Shown piece after piece: positions 1-11,188 of a DNA stretch of 64,000 bases. Source of the DNA: Rheum nobile (Eukaryota; Streptophyta; Magnoliopsida; Caryophyllales; Polygonaceae); contig WOAB01000056.1 in NCBI GenBank assembly GCA_027886185.1, forward strand, positions 14,756,001-14,820,000, written 5' to 3'. Both the position numbers and the translations under genes were made by a program. Position 1 is the first letter of the stretch; each line of letters begins with the position of its first letter. The notes beneath the pieces were generated by a model. It worked only from the letters and a program-made list of their open reading frames with translations, was not told the DNA's origin and did not search any database.

Positions 1-413
1 TTTTATGATCGGTGAAGACTTGGCACCTACCACCATAGAGATAGTGCCTCCAAATCTTCAACGCGAAAACCACAGCCACTAATTCTAGATCATGCGTCGG
101 ATAGTTTGCCTCATAGGTTTTCAACTGATGAGATGCGTACGCAATAACCTTCCCTTTTTGCATCAGTACACATCCTAACCCATGCTTTGAAGCGTCACTA
201 TAGACCATATAACCATCGGTTCCCTCCGGTAGCGCCAAAACTAGTGTGGAGGTCAAGCACTTCATCAACTTCTGAAAGCTTGTCTCACACTTGTCGTCCC
301 AGATAAACTTCTTATGGACCTTTGCGGAGCAAACCGGTCATGGGTAGAGCAATCTTCGAAAATCCCTCCACGAACCGTCTGTAATAACCTACAAGTCCCA
401 AGAAACTGCGCAC
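1..413 (-). pseudogene. RT C-terminus and RNase H start of gypsy pol, degenerate
   Basis: Minus-strand translation in shifting frames gives SFLGLVGYYRRFVEGFSKIA, then a stretch matching the RNase H entry (acidic residue followed by a Cys-Val-Leu-Met-Gln-Lys-type core) and a following alpha-helical segment. These are the usual connection and RNase H sequences after a gypsy RT. Several stops and shifts interrupt it, so no single ORF covers it. It continues beyond the window start. Confidence 0.65.
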
Positions 414-980
414 CTACTTCACATTCTGAGGACGCTTCCAGTTGGCTACCGCTTCAATCTTCTGAGGGTCGACCATAACCCCATCCTCATTGATCACATG
501 GCCTAAGAAAGCCACTTCTTTGATCCAGAAATCACATTTAGACAACTTCGCATACAGCTGATTTTGTCTAAGGACAGACAAGGTGATACAAAGATGTTCC
601 TCGTGAGCTTCCTCACTCGGGGAATAGATCAAAATATCATCGATGAAGACCACCACGAACTTATCCAGGTACTGGTGGAAACATCTATGCATCAGATCCA
701 TGAAGACTGCCGGAGCATTAGTAAGCCCAAATGGCATGACTACGAACTCGTAGTGTCCATACCTCGTCCGGAATGCAGTCCTCGGAATATCTTCCTCACG
801 AATCCTGAGCTGATGGTAACCAGATCTCAGATCGATCTTGGAAAAGACTTTTGTTCCCTGGAGTTGATCCAACAGATCATTAATCCTGGGCAACAGATAC
901 TTATTCTTGATCGTGACCTTATTCAACTCTCGATAGTCGATATAAAGTTGAAATGAACCATCCTTCTTCTTGACAAACAA
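414..980 (-). pseudogene. Reverse transcriptase fragment of the gypsy element
   Basis: A 188-codon open stretch carries the palm and fingers of a Ty3/gypsy reverse transcriptase. YRELNKVTIKN and PLPRIDDLLDQL-type sequence come first (about residues 17-40), then KIDLRSGYHQLRI, then FVVMPFGLTNAPAVF, then the catalytic FIDDILIYS box (the YxDD equivalent), and last CDFWIKEVAFLGHVI. RT copies element RNA into DNA in cytoplasmic particles. The ORF is out of frame with the protease ORF upstream (1013-1912), and a stop ends it early, so pol is broken on both sides. The catalytic Asp-Asp pair is intact. Confidence 0.92.
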
Positions 981-1012
981 GACCGGAGCGCCCCAAGGCG
1001 ATGCACTCGGCC

Positions 1013-1912
1013 TTATGTATCCTTTCTCAAGAAGGTCTTCGAGTTGTTCTTCAACTCTTGCATCTCAGGTGGAGCCATCCGATACAGTGCCTTGGAAATC
1101 GGCGCGGTACCGGGCTCGAGATCAATAGTGAACTCCACGTCACGATTCGGGGGTAAACCGGGAATCTCCTTCGAAAAAACGTCTGGATACTCGCAAATGA
1201 CAGGAATATCAAGAACTAAAGTCTCATCTCTCTTCGGCTTATCCAGATAGCACAGGTACCCGACACAACCTTGTCGAAATAGCTTACACGCAGTCATCGC
1301 ATTGATGAGCTTGCCGTTATCATCGTCATTACGACCCTTAAACTTGCATACGAACTGGCCCCCAAATGACATTGTCACAGTCCTTGAGCTAAAATCGATT
1401 ACCGCCCCATGACGTGTCAGCCAATTCATCCCGAGAATAATGTCGTTTGGAGCCATGGCTATACAGATCAAATCTGCTTCGAACTTCCGACCTTGAATAG
1501 AAATCGGAAATTCCGACAGACGTTTGGTTCCTACCAACTGTTCACTATTGGGATGATTTACCACAAAAGGCTCACAAGTCTCATTGCACACTAAGCCTAG
1601 CTTATTCACACAATTCTCCGAAATGAAAGAATATGTAGCACCCGAATCAAACAATATACACACAGAAGTAGAGTGAAGGTATAGAGTACCTTGAGCAATC
1701 GGAGCATTAGGTCCGTCAGCCTCACACATCTCGTAGAGTCGCTGACCTTGACCTCCTGAAGCAGCTGGGGCTTTCCCCTTGTTCTGGGCAGTTGTCTGTG
1801 TCGAAGGGCTAGGAGCCTCCATTGGTTTGAATCGGGGTCGGTTGTTATGACTAACAGACCCTTGCTGTGACTCAGCTCCCTTCTGTCTCCTTTGCGGACA
1901 AAATGTCTGCAA
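1013..1912 (-). pseudogene. Gag C-terminus (second zinc knuckle linker) and aspartic protease of the gypsy element
   Basis: The 299-residue stretch starts just after a CX2CX4HX4C zinc knuckle (CFACGKEGHLQTFC, read just upstream in the same frame). A basic, Gln/Ser/Pro-rich linker follows. The retropepsin active site ILFDSGATYSFIS lies near residue 90, and IILGMNWL, the usual second protease motif, near residue 160. It then runs into the RT lead-in (FSKEIPGLPPNRDVEFTIDL and APPEMQELK). The protease cleaves the Gag-Pol polyprotein. The frame is lost before the RT core, so RT would not be made from this copy. Confidence 0.88.
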
Positions 1913-1999
1913 GTGCCCCTCCTTCCCGCAGGCAAAACACGTCCTCTTATCCTTCGGACACTCATTACTCTTGTGCCCCGGTGTGCCATAATTGTACCA

Positions 2000-2956
2000 C
2001 TAGATACGGTTCTTGCCCTGACCCGAACGCTGAGTAGACCCTGCCTGAGTCGCCTCTGTTCTTGCCCGGCCAGACTTGGCAAAATTTGACGACGGTGCGG
2101 GTCGCTTGAACCCACTAGCCTGAGGTTGGCTCTGCGCCGGTCTCTGGCGATTGCGCTTCTTCGTCGACTCTTCCAGAGTCACCTCCAACTTATAGATGGC
2201 ATCCACGTATTGCTCCAGAGTAGAGCATCTGTGGCGCACCATTAGTGGCTTGATGTCTGGATTCATCCACTCGTGGAAATGTCAGATCTTCTGCTCTTCA
2301 CTGGACACTTCCGGCCCAACGTACTGCAACAGGTGATTAAACTTGGCCGCAAGTTCGATCACCTTCAACCCATCCGTCTTCGGATAGAGAAACTCTTTGT
2401 GCTTCTCTTCCCTCATAGCACGAGAAAAGAAACGATCGGTCATCTTTGTCTTAAACATCCCTCAGTTCAAATCAGGACGATCAGCTAGACCGGTGCTTTT
2501 CCACCACTCACTAGCCACCTCCTTCAGTTGAAGGGAAGCAATATGCACTTTTTCAGCTTCAGTGCACTCGACATTTCTGAACAACCTCTCCATGTGTGAG
2601 AACCAATACGCCACTTTGACTGGTTCCCCCTTGCCATCATAGCAGTCAGGCCTCATAGAACTAATGGCCTTCAATGCTCGACCATAGTTCCCCCCGTTCC
2701 TGATGGCATCATCATGAGGCACATGAACAACTGGTTCCTCGAATCCCGGAACAACCTGAGGAACCAGCACACCTTGTGCCTGTGGTGCAATTGGCCGCAT
2801 AATATCGGTGACCGCTTGCATGACGATCCCCCGAATAGCCTCTATAGATGTGGCATCAAACACCACCTGAGGATTGGCCGGAACTTGGCCACCGCCCCCG
2901 GGGTTGTTGTGAGAGACCGACTCGCTCTCATCTCCTTGATTCACGGCATTCCTCAA
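2000..2956 (-). pseudogene. Gag capsid region of the gypsy element, interrupted
   Basis: Two open stretches (2956-2462 and 2266-2000) carry a retrotransposon Gag. The capsid core is recognisable from WFSHMERLFRNVECTEAEKV and LQLKEVASEWWKS. The second stretch has a helical segment (LEQYVDAIYKLEVTLEEST) and a basic Gln/Arg-rich tail leading to the zinc-knuckle region. Stops fall between the stretches (near 2461 and 2270) and again near 2000. The first knuckle is damaged: a Tyr stands where Cys is expected in WYNYGTPGHKSNEC. Gag would form the particle and bind element RNA; this copy could not make a full-length one. Confidence 0.85.
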
Positions 2957-3248
2957 ATTCAGTCTGGGTTGTTGCTTGGCCCAGCACCAACACGAATAGT
3001 GTTTCTTGTGTTCACTATCTGTTTACCAATCAATTTCCCAAGTAACTCACAACATTAATATCATATCGTTAAAATGCACAACGCATAGAGTAGACTCGGA
3101 ATAGATCAACTGATAAGCTTTTAGTGATGAGTGAACTGAAACTGAGTTTTAAGTTTTACAAAGAAAAGCCCTCCTAAGCGAAAAGACAAAATTGTCAGGA
3201 GGCTACAACTCTAAACAAAACGAACAAAACAACTAGGAAAGAAAATCA

Positions 3249-4287
3249 CTAAGGCACAACACCACCTCCATCAAGGTGCCCTGAAGAGTTTCCTATAGCC
3301 AGTGGACCTCTGACATATCCGCTTCGGAAGTGGACCATCTTCGGGTTCCGGTGTCGGACTCCTCGACCTACTTGGGCCCGGAGCACACGGCTCATCCCTG
3401 GGTCTCGGTACTCTCGGTCCTTCTCTGGACACAGGAACACTCGGTCTTTCACCTGGCCCTGGTGGGTAGCAAAACTCCTCAAGAAATCATGGTTGAAAGT
3501 CTGCCCTGTTTACCTCGTACTGAGGGTTGAGTAGCAACTTCGCATGACGGATGTTCTCTTGAAGTTCACGGACTTCCTCAAGCATACGGGAGAGACCGAG
3601 TTCAGTCTCGTAAGTCCTCTCCTCCATATCATACAAGGCATTCGTCCATTCCTCCATGCGTTCGACGAGCACTCGGGGCCTAGGCCTGTCCTATTGGGTC
3701 GGGACCACCCTCGGTGTACCCATTGCCTCCCAAGGCATTGCCCTCATTCGAGCACGCTCAATCATCTCCTCTACCTGGTGACGAGCCTCAGAGGAAGCCA
3801 TCTCACTCTGATGAAGCGCATGCCGAGAAGCAGGGCTCACCATCGGCCTCCTCGAAGTAGGGATAATCTGCGGGTCCTCTGGTGCATCCAGCGGCCCACT
3901 TCTCCTCCCGACGAGACCCGAAATCCCAAACGCCTCCCAAGCGACAGGGGACAACGGCGTATACTCCTCCTCAGTCGAAAACACTGGACTCGGGAAAATG
4001 ATCTGCATCCCCGGGTCCTCGCTGTCCTCCAGCAAGTGCCCTAAGTCGTAGCCATACTCCTCGAGGTCCTCCTCAGGGTCCTCTTCTGGATCCTCTTCCG
4101 GATCCTCCTCAGGATCTTCCTCAGGATCCTCCTCCACTTTGAAGTCGTCGTCGTAGTACCCTCCATGATACTCTGACGGCTCCTCTTCCTCTCCTGTGTC
4201 CTCCCTCGGGTCTGCCTCGGGCTCAACCTCAGAAACCCTAGCCCCGTCGGACACTAGCACTACCGACTCTGGAAGTACGGTCTTCAC
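3249..4287 (-). pseudogene. Acidic leader ORFs upstream of gag in the gypsy element
   Basis: Minus-strand ORFs at 4287-3691 (198 residues), 3672-3487 and 3482-3249 lie between the primer site and gag. The first is strongly acidic and has five tandem Glu-Glu-Asp-Pro units encoded by a 15-bp DNA repeat at about 4070-4135. The second is a short coiled-coil-like segment (MEERTYETELGLSRMLEEV). The third is Pro/Arg-rich. In-frame stops separate pieces that probably once formed one protein. I do not recognise a domain. Position suggests an N-terminal extension of gag or an extra ORF of the element. Confidence 0.5.
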
Positions 4288-4673
4288 CTCCTCGGGTGTA
4301 CAACTTGGCTCCCCAACCTCAAACCACTAAGGGGGAACCGGGAACTCAAGCCTGACTGGAGATGGCGGAACCACCTCGGCTTCTTTCTTGTTCCTAAGTT
4401 GTGAAACGAATGCGCCCATATCCTGCGAGGCGACGAGAAAATAATTAGTCTTTCTAAATATAAAAGCGAACTTACCATATCAGACTGGAAAGAAGGCACG
4501 ACTTGAATGGCAGAGATTTCAAAATAACACATTTTACTCAAGTATGATTTGATTCAAAAAATTTAACTTTTGGATTCAACCAACAACTTTTCTCAACATG
4601 AACGGGTAAACGGTTTGAAAAAAATTTGATTTAGGTAACACGTTTTGAAAACCCAACCCGTTTTAAAACTTTC

Positions 4674-4686
4674 GGCTCTGATACCA
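4674..4686 (-). other. Primer binding site, initiator tRNA-Met type
   Basis: On the minus strand the sequence is TGGTATCAGAGCC, complementary to the 3' end of plant initiator tRNA-Met. It starts four bases inside the LTR end at 4691, the expected place for first-strand DNA priming. Confidence 0.93.
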
Positions 4687-6229
4687 AATCTGTAACACCC
4701 CCAAATATTTCCTTGAAAGTATTACCGCCGATGACCTCAGATTACACATATAGGGTCACCCAAGGCTTAACCATTTTATAACAATCATATAATAACACAA
4801 TCTTTATGAAATAACATATGCTTTATTTAACCCAAAGTCACGGATTACATTTGTGAATACCAAATATGTCCAAATACAGGATTAGTTCAATATAGCGGAA
4901 GTCTTTAAAAGATATTAAATAACCACCACGAAGGGTCTTGATCTATGCGATCTCACGCCTAGGATCTTCAACCTTTGGAAAACTCTTAAAACGTCATCTG
5001 CCCTCAATATCATAATCTGGCCTTCACGGAAAGGGACGTTTACCTGATGTGTCGTATGAGACGGATGACACAAGCCAACCATGAAAAGGAAATAAACCGG
5101 TTGGTTAGTCTAATGAAAGACTACGCAAGGGAGAAATATAAAGGTTCTAAGTAGTCGTATTAGGTTACACCTGTCGTTTCATGAATAATAACCGATGACG
5201 ACAGTGAACCTCAACACTTCTACGGAAACGTACGAAAAGACATGAACAAGAGAAGACTCCAAAAGATTGAGTCTTATGGTAAATATATGATGAAAAGACT
5301 CCAAGAATTGAGTCTTTCGGAAAGTATGACAAGTATTTGGGAACGTTATAGTTTTACACAAGCAATCAAAAATGACCTGATCATTTGGGTCCACGACCAA
5401 CCTCACCGAGTAATGTGAATTCAGATTTGGAAGGAGGACTTACTCTAATCGAAGTCCAGGCGGTTTTCACGTTGTACTCCTCGCCCGATGGTATATTAAT
5501 TATATGCATAATCGCACTTATCTTGTTTAATTCCAAAACGTATATTCACGTTACAGTTTTTATATAAATATATCATCTCGATACGAGAGATATCTTGGGA
5601 ACATTTCTCGAATATTTGGCACCAGCTGTGTGCACCACCCCTATACTCGGATAGGGGACGGTCATGACCGGGAAAGGGTGTTAGGGCTTGGACATCCTAT
5701 GCACCACGGTTATAAAGAAACAGCCAGCACTCGCAATGAGATACATAGTGTTCCTACGAATACTCGTTCTAACTATATATTTAAGTTCATACATAAAATC
5801 CACACCAATACCATCACGGTAATAACAGATATAATAGTGTTGTTTCTAGCAGTATATACAACCTATTATAATATCGCATTTTAAATCACACATTTATAAA
5901 ATCTGTTCCCAAACGAAAACAACACTTCATCCTAATTTAATTAACAATTAAAATAATTGATCATTAACGAAAACATGGAATGATAAGCAAGAGCGAACCG
6001 CCACTTGCCTTAATCGAGACGAACGTAGATTGTCGGGTTCCGGGTATCTGGGAACTGTAAACAGAATCTGGTTACGGATTCCTACGACGACAACGAACCC
6101 ACGACAAAACCCTAGGTTACATTCGATACGAATAATAATACGAATCTAAAGAAACAAACGGAAATGAAAGGAACGAGGGTCCCATCCGTGACCGACTCGT
6201 CCAAAGCCACGATCGCGCTTGCTAAGGTA

Positions 6230-6330
6230 AGCCGCGGTCGCGGTTTTGGATTCCGCGGTCGCGGATTTCTGGGCACCATCCGCGGTCGCGGTGTTCATAT
6301 CCGCGAGCGGATTGCTCCCTGACGCGGCCC
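6230..6330. repeat. CCGCGGTCGCGG array in the gypsy LTR
   Basis: Three copies of CCGCGGTCGCGG lie within about 75 bp, with related words at 6305 (CCGCGAGCGG), 6678 (CCGCGATCGC) and 6700 (CCGCGGTTGCGG). The words are self-complementary and CpG-dense in an otherwise AT-rich region. They flank the TATA box on both sides. Confidence 0.8.
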
Positions 6331-6554
6331 TAAATCGGCACAAGGCTCACCGAAAGATGACGACGACGCTGCTCCTCGGCTTCGAACAATGATGCTACAA
6401 CTCCAGGCTTCCAAGGCACTAGGGGAACACCACCAATTTCGGCGAGAACTCCGGCAAGCTTCCGACGATGGCACGAACTCCGGCGACAAGAGAACGAGAG
6501 AAGGAAAGAGAGATCGAGAGCACTGTGGATGGAGAATCCGAGGGCTGAAGGCCC

Positions 6555-6562
6555 TATTTATA
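6555..6562 (-). promoter_or_regulatory. LTR TATA box
   Basis: The minus strand reads CCCTATAAATAGGG around this site. TATAAATA is a strong plant TATA box inside a short palindrome. It would drive transcription leftwards through gag and pol from a start near 6525. Confidence 0.75.
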
Positions 6563-6960
6563 GGGTGAGAAGGGGAGTAACGTCGGCCAAACGAATCGAT
6601 TGGCCTCCCCCCGGCGTAATGGCGGTCTCCGAATCGGTGAAACGCCGAGTTTCTGGAAGAAGATGATGAACAGGTTTCCGCGATCGCAGAAATTCTTCCG
6701 CGGTTGCGGAAATGCCACTCGCACATCCGGGACCTCTGGGAAAGGTTTTACACGTGGATTCATCCCCAACATTGAATACTCGTATCCATAAAAATATTCC
6801 CAGCCTCAATAATACATCGAATGTATATTATAACGCTCAAAGAATTATTACCGAGATTATACGAGTTACAGAAATTCTGAATTTTGCCAAACGCGTCACA
6901 ATTACAGAACGATGGTTGGGAAATTATTCAAATACCCTTACTAAAATAAGGGGTATTACA

Positions 6961-7412
6961 TATAGATGAAGTGAAAGAAATCATAACTTAGACAGGCTGT
7001 TATATTTTTTTCTTATTCAATCGATCTATTCTGCCATCAACTACATTCTTTAATATTTTTCCTTCATTTACAATATATATTTTAATATAATATGCTGATA
7101 AATACTATTTTTTCTTGAGTATTAGGAGAATAGGGTTTTGATTATAAGAATTTCATTTATTAGGTGATCTTTAAAATCTCATATTTAACTTGCATTTGTC
7201 ATTGTTTTAGAATGCAATTTTACTATAGTTTCAAAGCACTCTTGAGTTCAAATTATTAGCATACTATATGTAGAAAACTTATGTACAATAAGCTAACAAC
7301 TTAGTAAATTAGCACACTATTAAATTCTCATTGGTTTTCAATTTCTTATTACTCCATTAAATTAGATATATTAAACTAAATTGATTTAAATATATATATA
7401 TATATTAAAGCT
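6961..7412. other. AT-rich spacer
   Basis: Low-complexity AT-rich sequence with a short TA run (7391-7404). No gene or element end is visible beyond the flanking elements. Confidence 0.6.
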
Positions 7413-7470
7413 GAATTAGGATCCGGTAAAACAGTGTATTACGGTAGAACGAAAGTATTAATAATATCCG

Positions 7471-7887
7471 TTGAATGAGGAAAGAATCAATGATCCAGAT
7501 CTAATCCTAATGGGTGCAAAAAAAAAAATCACATGTACCCAATTATATCAAAACCGGATTTTGAGGGATTTAGTGTTTCTCTGTGCCCCGCTTATATATC
7601 GGAGCATCACTACGAATACAAATCGACGATGTCTGTCTTGCAGGGAGAATTACGGCGCCGCTGAGGACGGCACCTGCAAGGAGTGCTACGAGGAGGCCAG
7701 CGAGACCGAGGAAGAACTCAAGCGTGAGATCGAAGAGCTCAAAGCCAAGGTCGCTTTCTTGAGGTTTCGATCGTCGTTTGACCACCAACATCGCGGTTCC
7801 CCCGCCTTCTTCGACGTCGTCCTCTTAGCCGCCGACGAGTCCCACACCAACTCCGTCCTCGTAGCCGCCGACGAGTCCCACTGTTGA
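7471..7887 (+). pseudogene. Captured N-terminal fragment of a BTB/POZ-type gene
   Basis: The useful part is about residues 52-138. It has a Cys-rich entry (RRCLSCRENYG then GTCKECYEEASE), so two CXXC-type pairs, followed by a charged helix ETEEELKREIEELKAKVAFL and then FFDVVLLAADESH, which looks like the opening of a BTB domain (FxDVVLxA). From memory this order matches the plant family represented by Arabidopsis At4g08455, whose BTB domain would follow. Here the ORF ends after a duplicated AADESH segment and the rest of the BTB fold is missing. GC content and codon use differ sharply from the surrounding AT-rich DNA, as expected for a captured exon. Upstream codons (7471-7600) look non-coding. 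Confidence 0.6.
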
Positions 7888-8779
7888 TGGTCCTGAACTT
7901 GGGAGAAAGTCGCCGGACGGAGAATGGAAGCAGGCAACTCCGCCGCTGCCGCGACGTCCACCACTGCTCTTAAATGAGTGCTTCGTTGCTGCCTGCGGCT
8001 GCCTAGGTCTCTCGTACAGAAGTTGTTTCGATTGAGACAGGTATAAATCCTTTATCTTCTTAGGCTAGGTTTGTCTTTAATCCCCTTCTATGGTTTCTTT
8101 CCTCATCCTCTTCTGCTTGGTTGATGTTTTTGTGCCCAAATTTAATCCCCTTCTACTGTTTTGATTTTGATATAAATATGCTGATTTGATTTTTATTGTG
8201 TTGTTATTTTGTTGTTTTTGCTGTTTTTTTGTGTGATGGCCGACTGTGTTTTGCTGTTTTTGTTGTTTCTTATGTTGCTATTTTGCTGTTTTTTTGGTGG
8301 TGTCCGACTGTGCTTTGCTGTTTATTTGTGCCTAATTTTTTTTTGCTGTATTTTGCTCTTTTTTTGTGCTATATATTGTGTTGTTTTTGCCTTGTAAGGT
8401 TCAGTCATGATTTCTGAAATGAGTGATTCCAAAATTATACCAAACACATAGCTTTAGGAATTACCCAGAACCCATTTCTCATACCCAATCTCATTCCTCA
8501 TTCCAATTCCAACCTGATTCCTGTTATCATACCAAATGAGCCCTAAGAGTGAGGTGATTATTGGAGATATGAAGGATTTCTGTGCTGGTAAAGAGGATGG
8601 GTTGGTCAATAATGTCGTGCTAGCCATGCTTCCTTTTTTATTAGATCTAGAAAGTGTCTCGTAGAGTGCTGAACAAAAAAGATTTATGCTTTTGGGATGG
8701 TCTAATTCGACGTGTTTCTCTTGCTAAATGCATGCTTGACTTAGACAATCTTCATGTTACGGTAAAATTGGTTTGTTCC

Positions 8780-9800
8780 CCATTTGCATAGGATTCAAAT
8801 TCAGATGCTGATATTTATGTTGGATTAGTTTTGGTGTTTTAGGGTATTGTTTGTAATTGATATTTAGATTGTTTAATGTGATATTCATACAAATGTTTTT
8901 GATATTCATATTGGATGTAGTTTCATGCGTTGAGTATTTGATATTTATGATGTGATATTCACCTAAACTCTGAATAATCATGTGCGAATTAAACTCTGAA
9001 TATCGACACTGTTTTTATGAATATCGACTACTTACTTGTATGACTATGCGTATAAAATACGTGAATATCATCACATATGGAATGAATATCGCTATTATGG
9101 TATTCAAATTGCTTGTTAATGGTGTTGTTTATACTGTTTGCAATTGATATTCAAATTATTTGATGTGATATTCATACAAATGCTTTTGATATTCATGTTG
9201 TATGTACGTTTCATGATCTGAGTAGTTGATATTCAAATTTTATGATGTTGTTTTCAGGCCTAATTGTTGCACTGACGAAGAGACGTTTGAAGCTTCCTGC
9301 TCGTCTAAAAAAGCACAAGTCATTGTGTAATAGTGATATTCATGTTTGTCATTCTTAATATTCATGTAATAAATAGTGATGTTCATGTAAATTTTTTCGT
9401 GTATAACTATTTGTGTTAGTGTGAAGTAATTATTTTTTGTTTGGGTTATGATATTCATAGTGAAACATAATCATATTCATATTAATATAGAATGATATTC
9501 ATGGTGTAATTGATTATGTTATTTATATATTACTAAATGGTGATATTCATATTTTAAGTTGTATTATTCATGTCTTTAATTGGTGATATTCACATATTAA
9601 ACAAAGATATTCATACCAACATGAACGATATTCAAGAAACAATGACAAAAGCAACAAGAACAAATTTGCAAATCTACGAATTTGCAAAGTATTAAGACGT
9701 TGAAAAAATCAAGTGGTGATAATTATGTTTTAAGTGGAGATATTCACATCCATCGATATTCATACAGACGTGATCGATACTCATGAACGCTGAAAAATCG
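8780..9800. repeat. GATATTCAT motif array
   Basis: More than twenty copies of GATATTCA(T/A) or its complement TGAATATC occur in about 1 kb, irregularly spaced. Two longer near-identical blocks of about 46 bp sit at about 8876 and 9161. It occupies the right half of the Mutator-like element and is non-coding in all frames. Confidence 0.8.
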
Positions 9801-10074
9801 TTGAAAAGAAGAAAATGTATCAGCAAAATCTATTGATTTTAGGAAAGAGAAAATATTGTGTTTTCTCTCTCATCTAACAACCTCATTTATTTATTTTTCT
9901 TAATTAAAAAATAAATAATTGCCTTATTAGAGTAGATTTGGTGGTTACACTCCTACCATATCTATTGTAAGGCCCAATGATCCAACCATCCATCACCATC
10001 AATCCAACGCTCCAGATTAATACTTCTGTTTTACCATAACTCTCGTTTTACCGGAGCGTTCCTCTATTAAAGCT

Positions 10075-10835
10075 TTCACCTTTTGAGCCACCAAAACAAT
10101 TCAAGGCCCATTTTTTTTTAGTTTTCTTAATCTATTACTATACCAATAATTAAATCAATTTTAAATTAATAAATCTTAACATAATTTTTTTGAACATAAA
10201 TCTTAATAATATTTGATTCTTCGATCATGTGCAAATATATTTTAAAAAAAGTTTAAATTATTCCTTTTGGTACTTACATTTACTTCAACTAGATTTTAGA
10301 TTTACAAAATAAAAAAATAATTTTTTTTACATTTAGTTAACAAACTAGATATACCAAAGTACGTAAAATAAAAATATACGTATGAAAACCAATATAAATG
10401 AAATAATTATTAAATATGTTGACTTTATTCAATAATAATAACACGATAAATCTACATAAAATTTCACAAACTAACTAAAGATAATATAATGCATATTTAA
10501 AAAATTAATATTATCAATCTTTCAATTCTTAGCCTTATTCAAAAAGGTGTAGAATACAAAAACTTAAATTAGATATTTTGCGACCAATCTAGAAACTTGT
10601 ATATTTATTTAATTAATTTTAATATAATGTGTTTTCAAACATATTTTCTTTTAATACACATAGTATTGTTGAACCTACAATCCTACAATTACGTATCTAA
10701 AAGTCATTTTATTAAACAAAAAACATGTAAATTTGTTTTTTGAAAATTTTGCATAATAGCCTCAAGGTTTTATGAATTTTGTGTGATAGACAACATCTTT
10801 GGCAATTTCACGTGATAATCATGAATATTTTTACA
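10075..10835. other. AT-rich spacer before the large MULE
   Basis: No ORF or element end is recognised. It contains one arm (10665-10689) of a 25-bp imperfect direct repeat whose other copy lies at 31272-31296. Confidence 0.55.
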
Positions 10836-10859
10836 CGATTTCTATTTAGTGCCCCGTCA

Positions 10860-11015
10860 AAATTGATATTTAACGCCCTGGTCCATCTGTGACGGGCAAA
10901 ACATGTTCATCCGTGACTGAAGGAGATGATCCATCCGTGACGGGCCACATTGTTTCATTCGTGACGGGCCAAAGTGTATCATTCGTCACGGACGAAACAT
11001 GTCCATCTGTCATGG
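10860..11015. repeat. Left subterminal CGTGACGG array of the MULE
   Basis: Six words of the form CATC(C/T)GTGACGGGC or CATTCGTCACGG lie within about 130 bp in both orientations. The same word recurs at the other end of the element (27505-28065) and in the small element at 62.6-63.3 kb, which makes a transposase-binding role plausible. Confidence 0.65.
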
Positions 11016-11188
11016 ATGAGGTTAACAACCATAAACATTAAATGTTATTTGTCCCCACCTAACAACATTAATTACCGTCATATTCTAACATATTACGACC
11101 AAAATTAAACCCTAAACCTCAAACATGTTCATTCCCTTCCATCCCACAACACCTCTTCCATTCTCTTACATTAGTTTGATTCTTTTCT

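Larger units (their letters stand above)
1..6960 (-). mobile_element. Ty3/gypsy LTR retrotransposon, 5' part (3' end outside the window)
   Basis: The element reads right to left: LTR (4691-6960), primer site (4674-4686), acidic leader ORFs, gag with zinc knuckle, protease, reverse transcriptase and the start of RNase H at the window edge. Integrase and the 3' LTR lie beyond base 1. The order gag-PR-RT-RH and the long LTR beginning TGTAATACCCC suggest the Tekay/Del branch of plant chromoviruses, but no integrase or chromodomain is visible to prove it. Stops and frame breaks occur in gag and between protease and RT, so this copy is defective. The same LTR type recurs at 25190-25691 and 28102-31194. 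Confidence 0.9.
4691..6960 (-). repeat. 5' LTR of the minus-strand gypsy element (2270 bp)
   Basis: On the + strand it begins TGTAACACCCC and ends GGGGTATTACA, so the ends are inverted repeats in the TG...CA form. The left end abuts the primer site. It holds a TATA box for minus-strand transcription (6555-6562) and a GC-rich array (6230-6330). Its outer end resembles 25500-25691. The matching LTR is outside the window, so the target duplication cannot be checked; the outer flank reads TATAG. Confidence 0.9.
7413..10064. mobile_element. Mutator-like element carrying a host gene fragment (Pack-MULE type)
   Basis: A direct repeat TATTAAAGCT flanks the block (7403-7412 and 10065-10074), matching the 9-10 bp duplication made by Mutator-like elements. 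The ends are inverted repeats that share CCGGTAAAAC, then AAAGTATTAAT / AGAAGTATTAAT, for roughly 80-90 bp. Inside are a BTB-type gene fragment (7471-7887), a T-rich stretch (8040-8400) and a dense GATATTCAT array (8780-9800). No transposase is present, so it would depend on one supplied elsewhere. Confidence 0.8.

Noticed and set aside
564..956. 130-codon + strand ORF
   Set aside because: Complement of the gypsy reverse transcriptase.
8196..8417. ORFs rich in Leu, Phe and Cys resembling membrane proteins
   Set aside because: T/TG-rich low-complexity sequence inside a transposon; two overlapping frames look equally 'membrane-like'.
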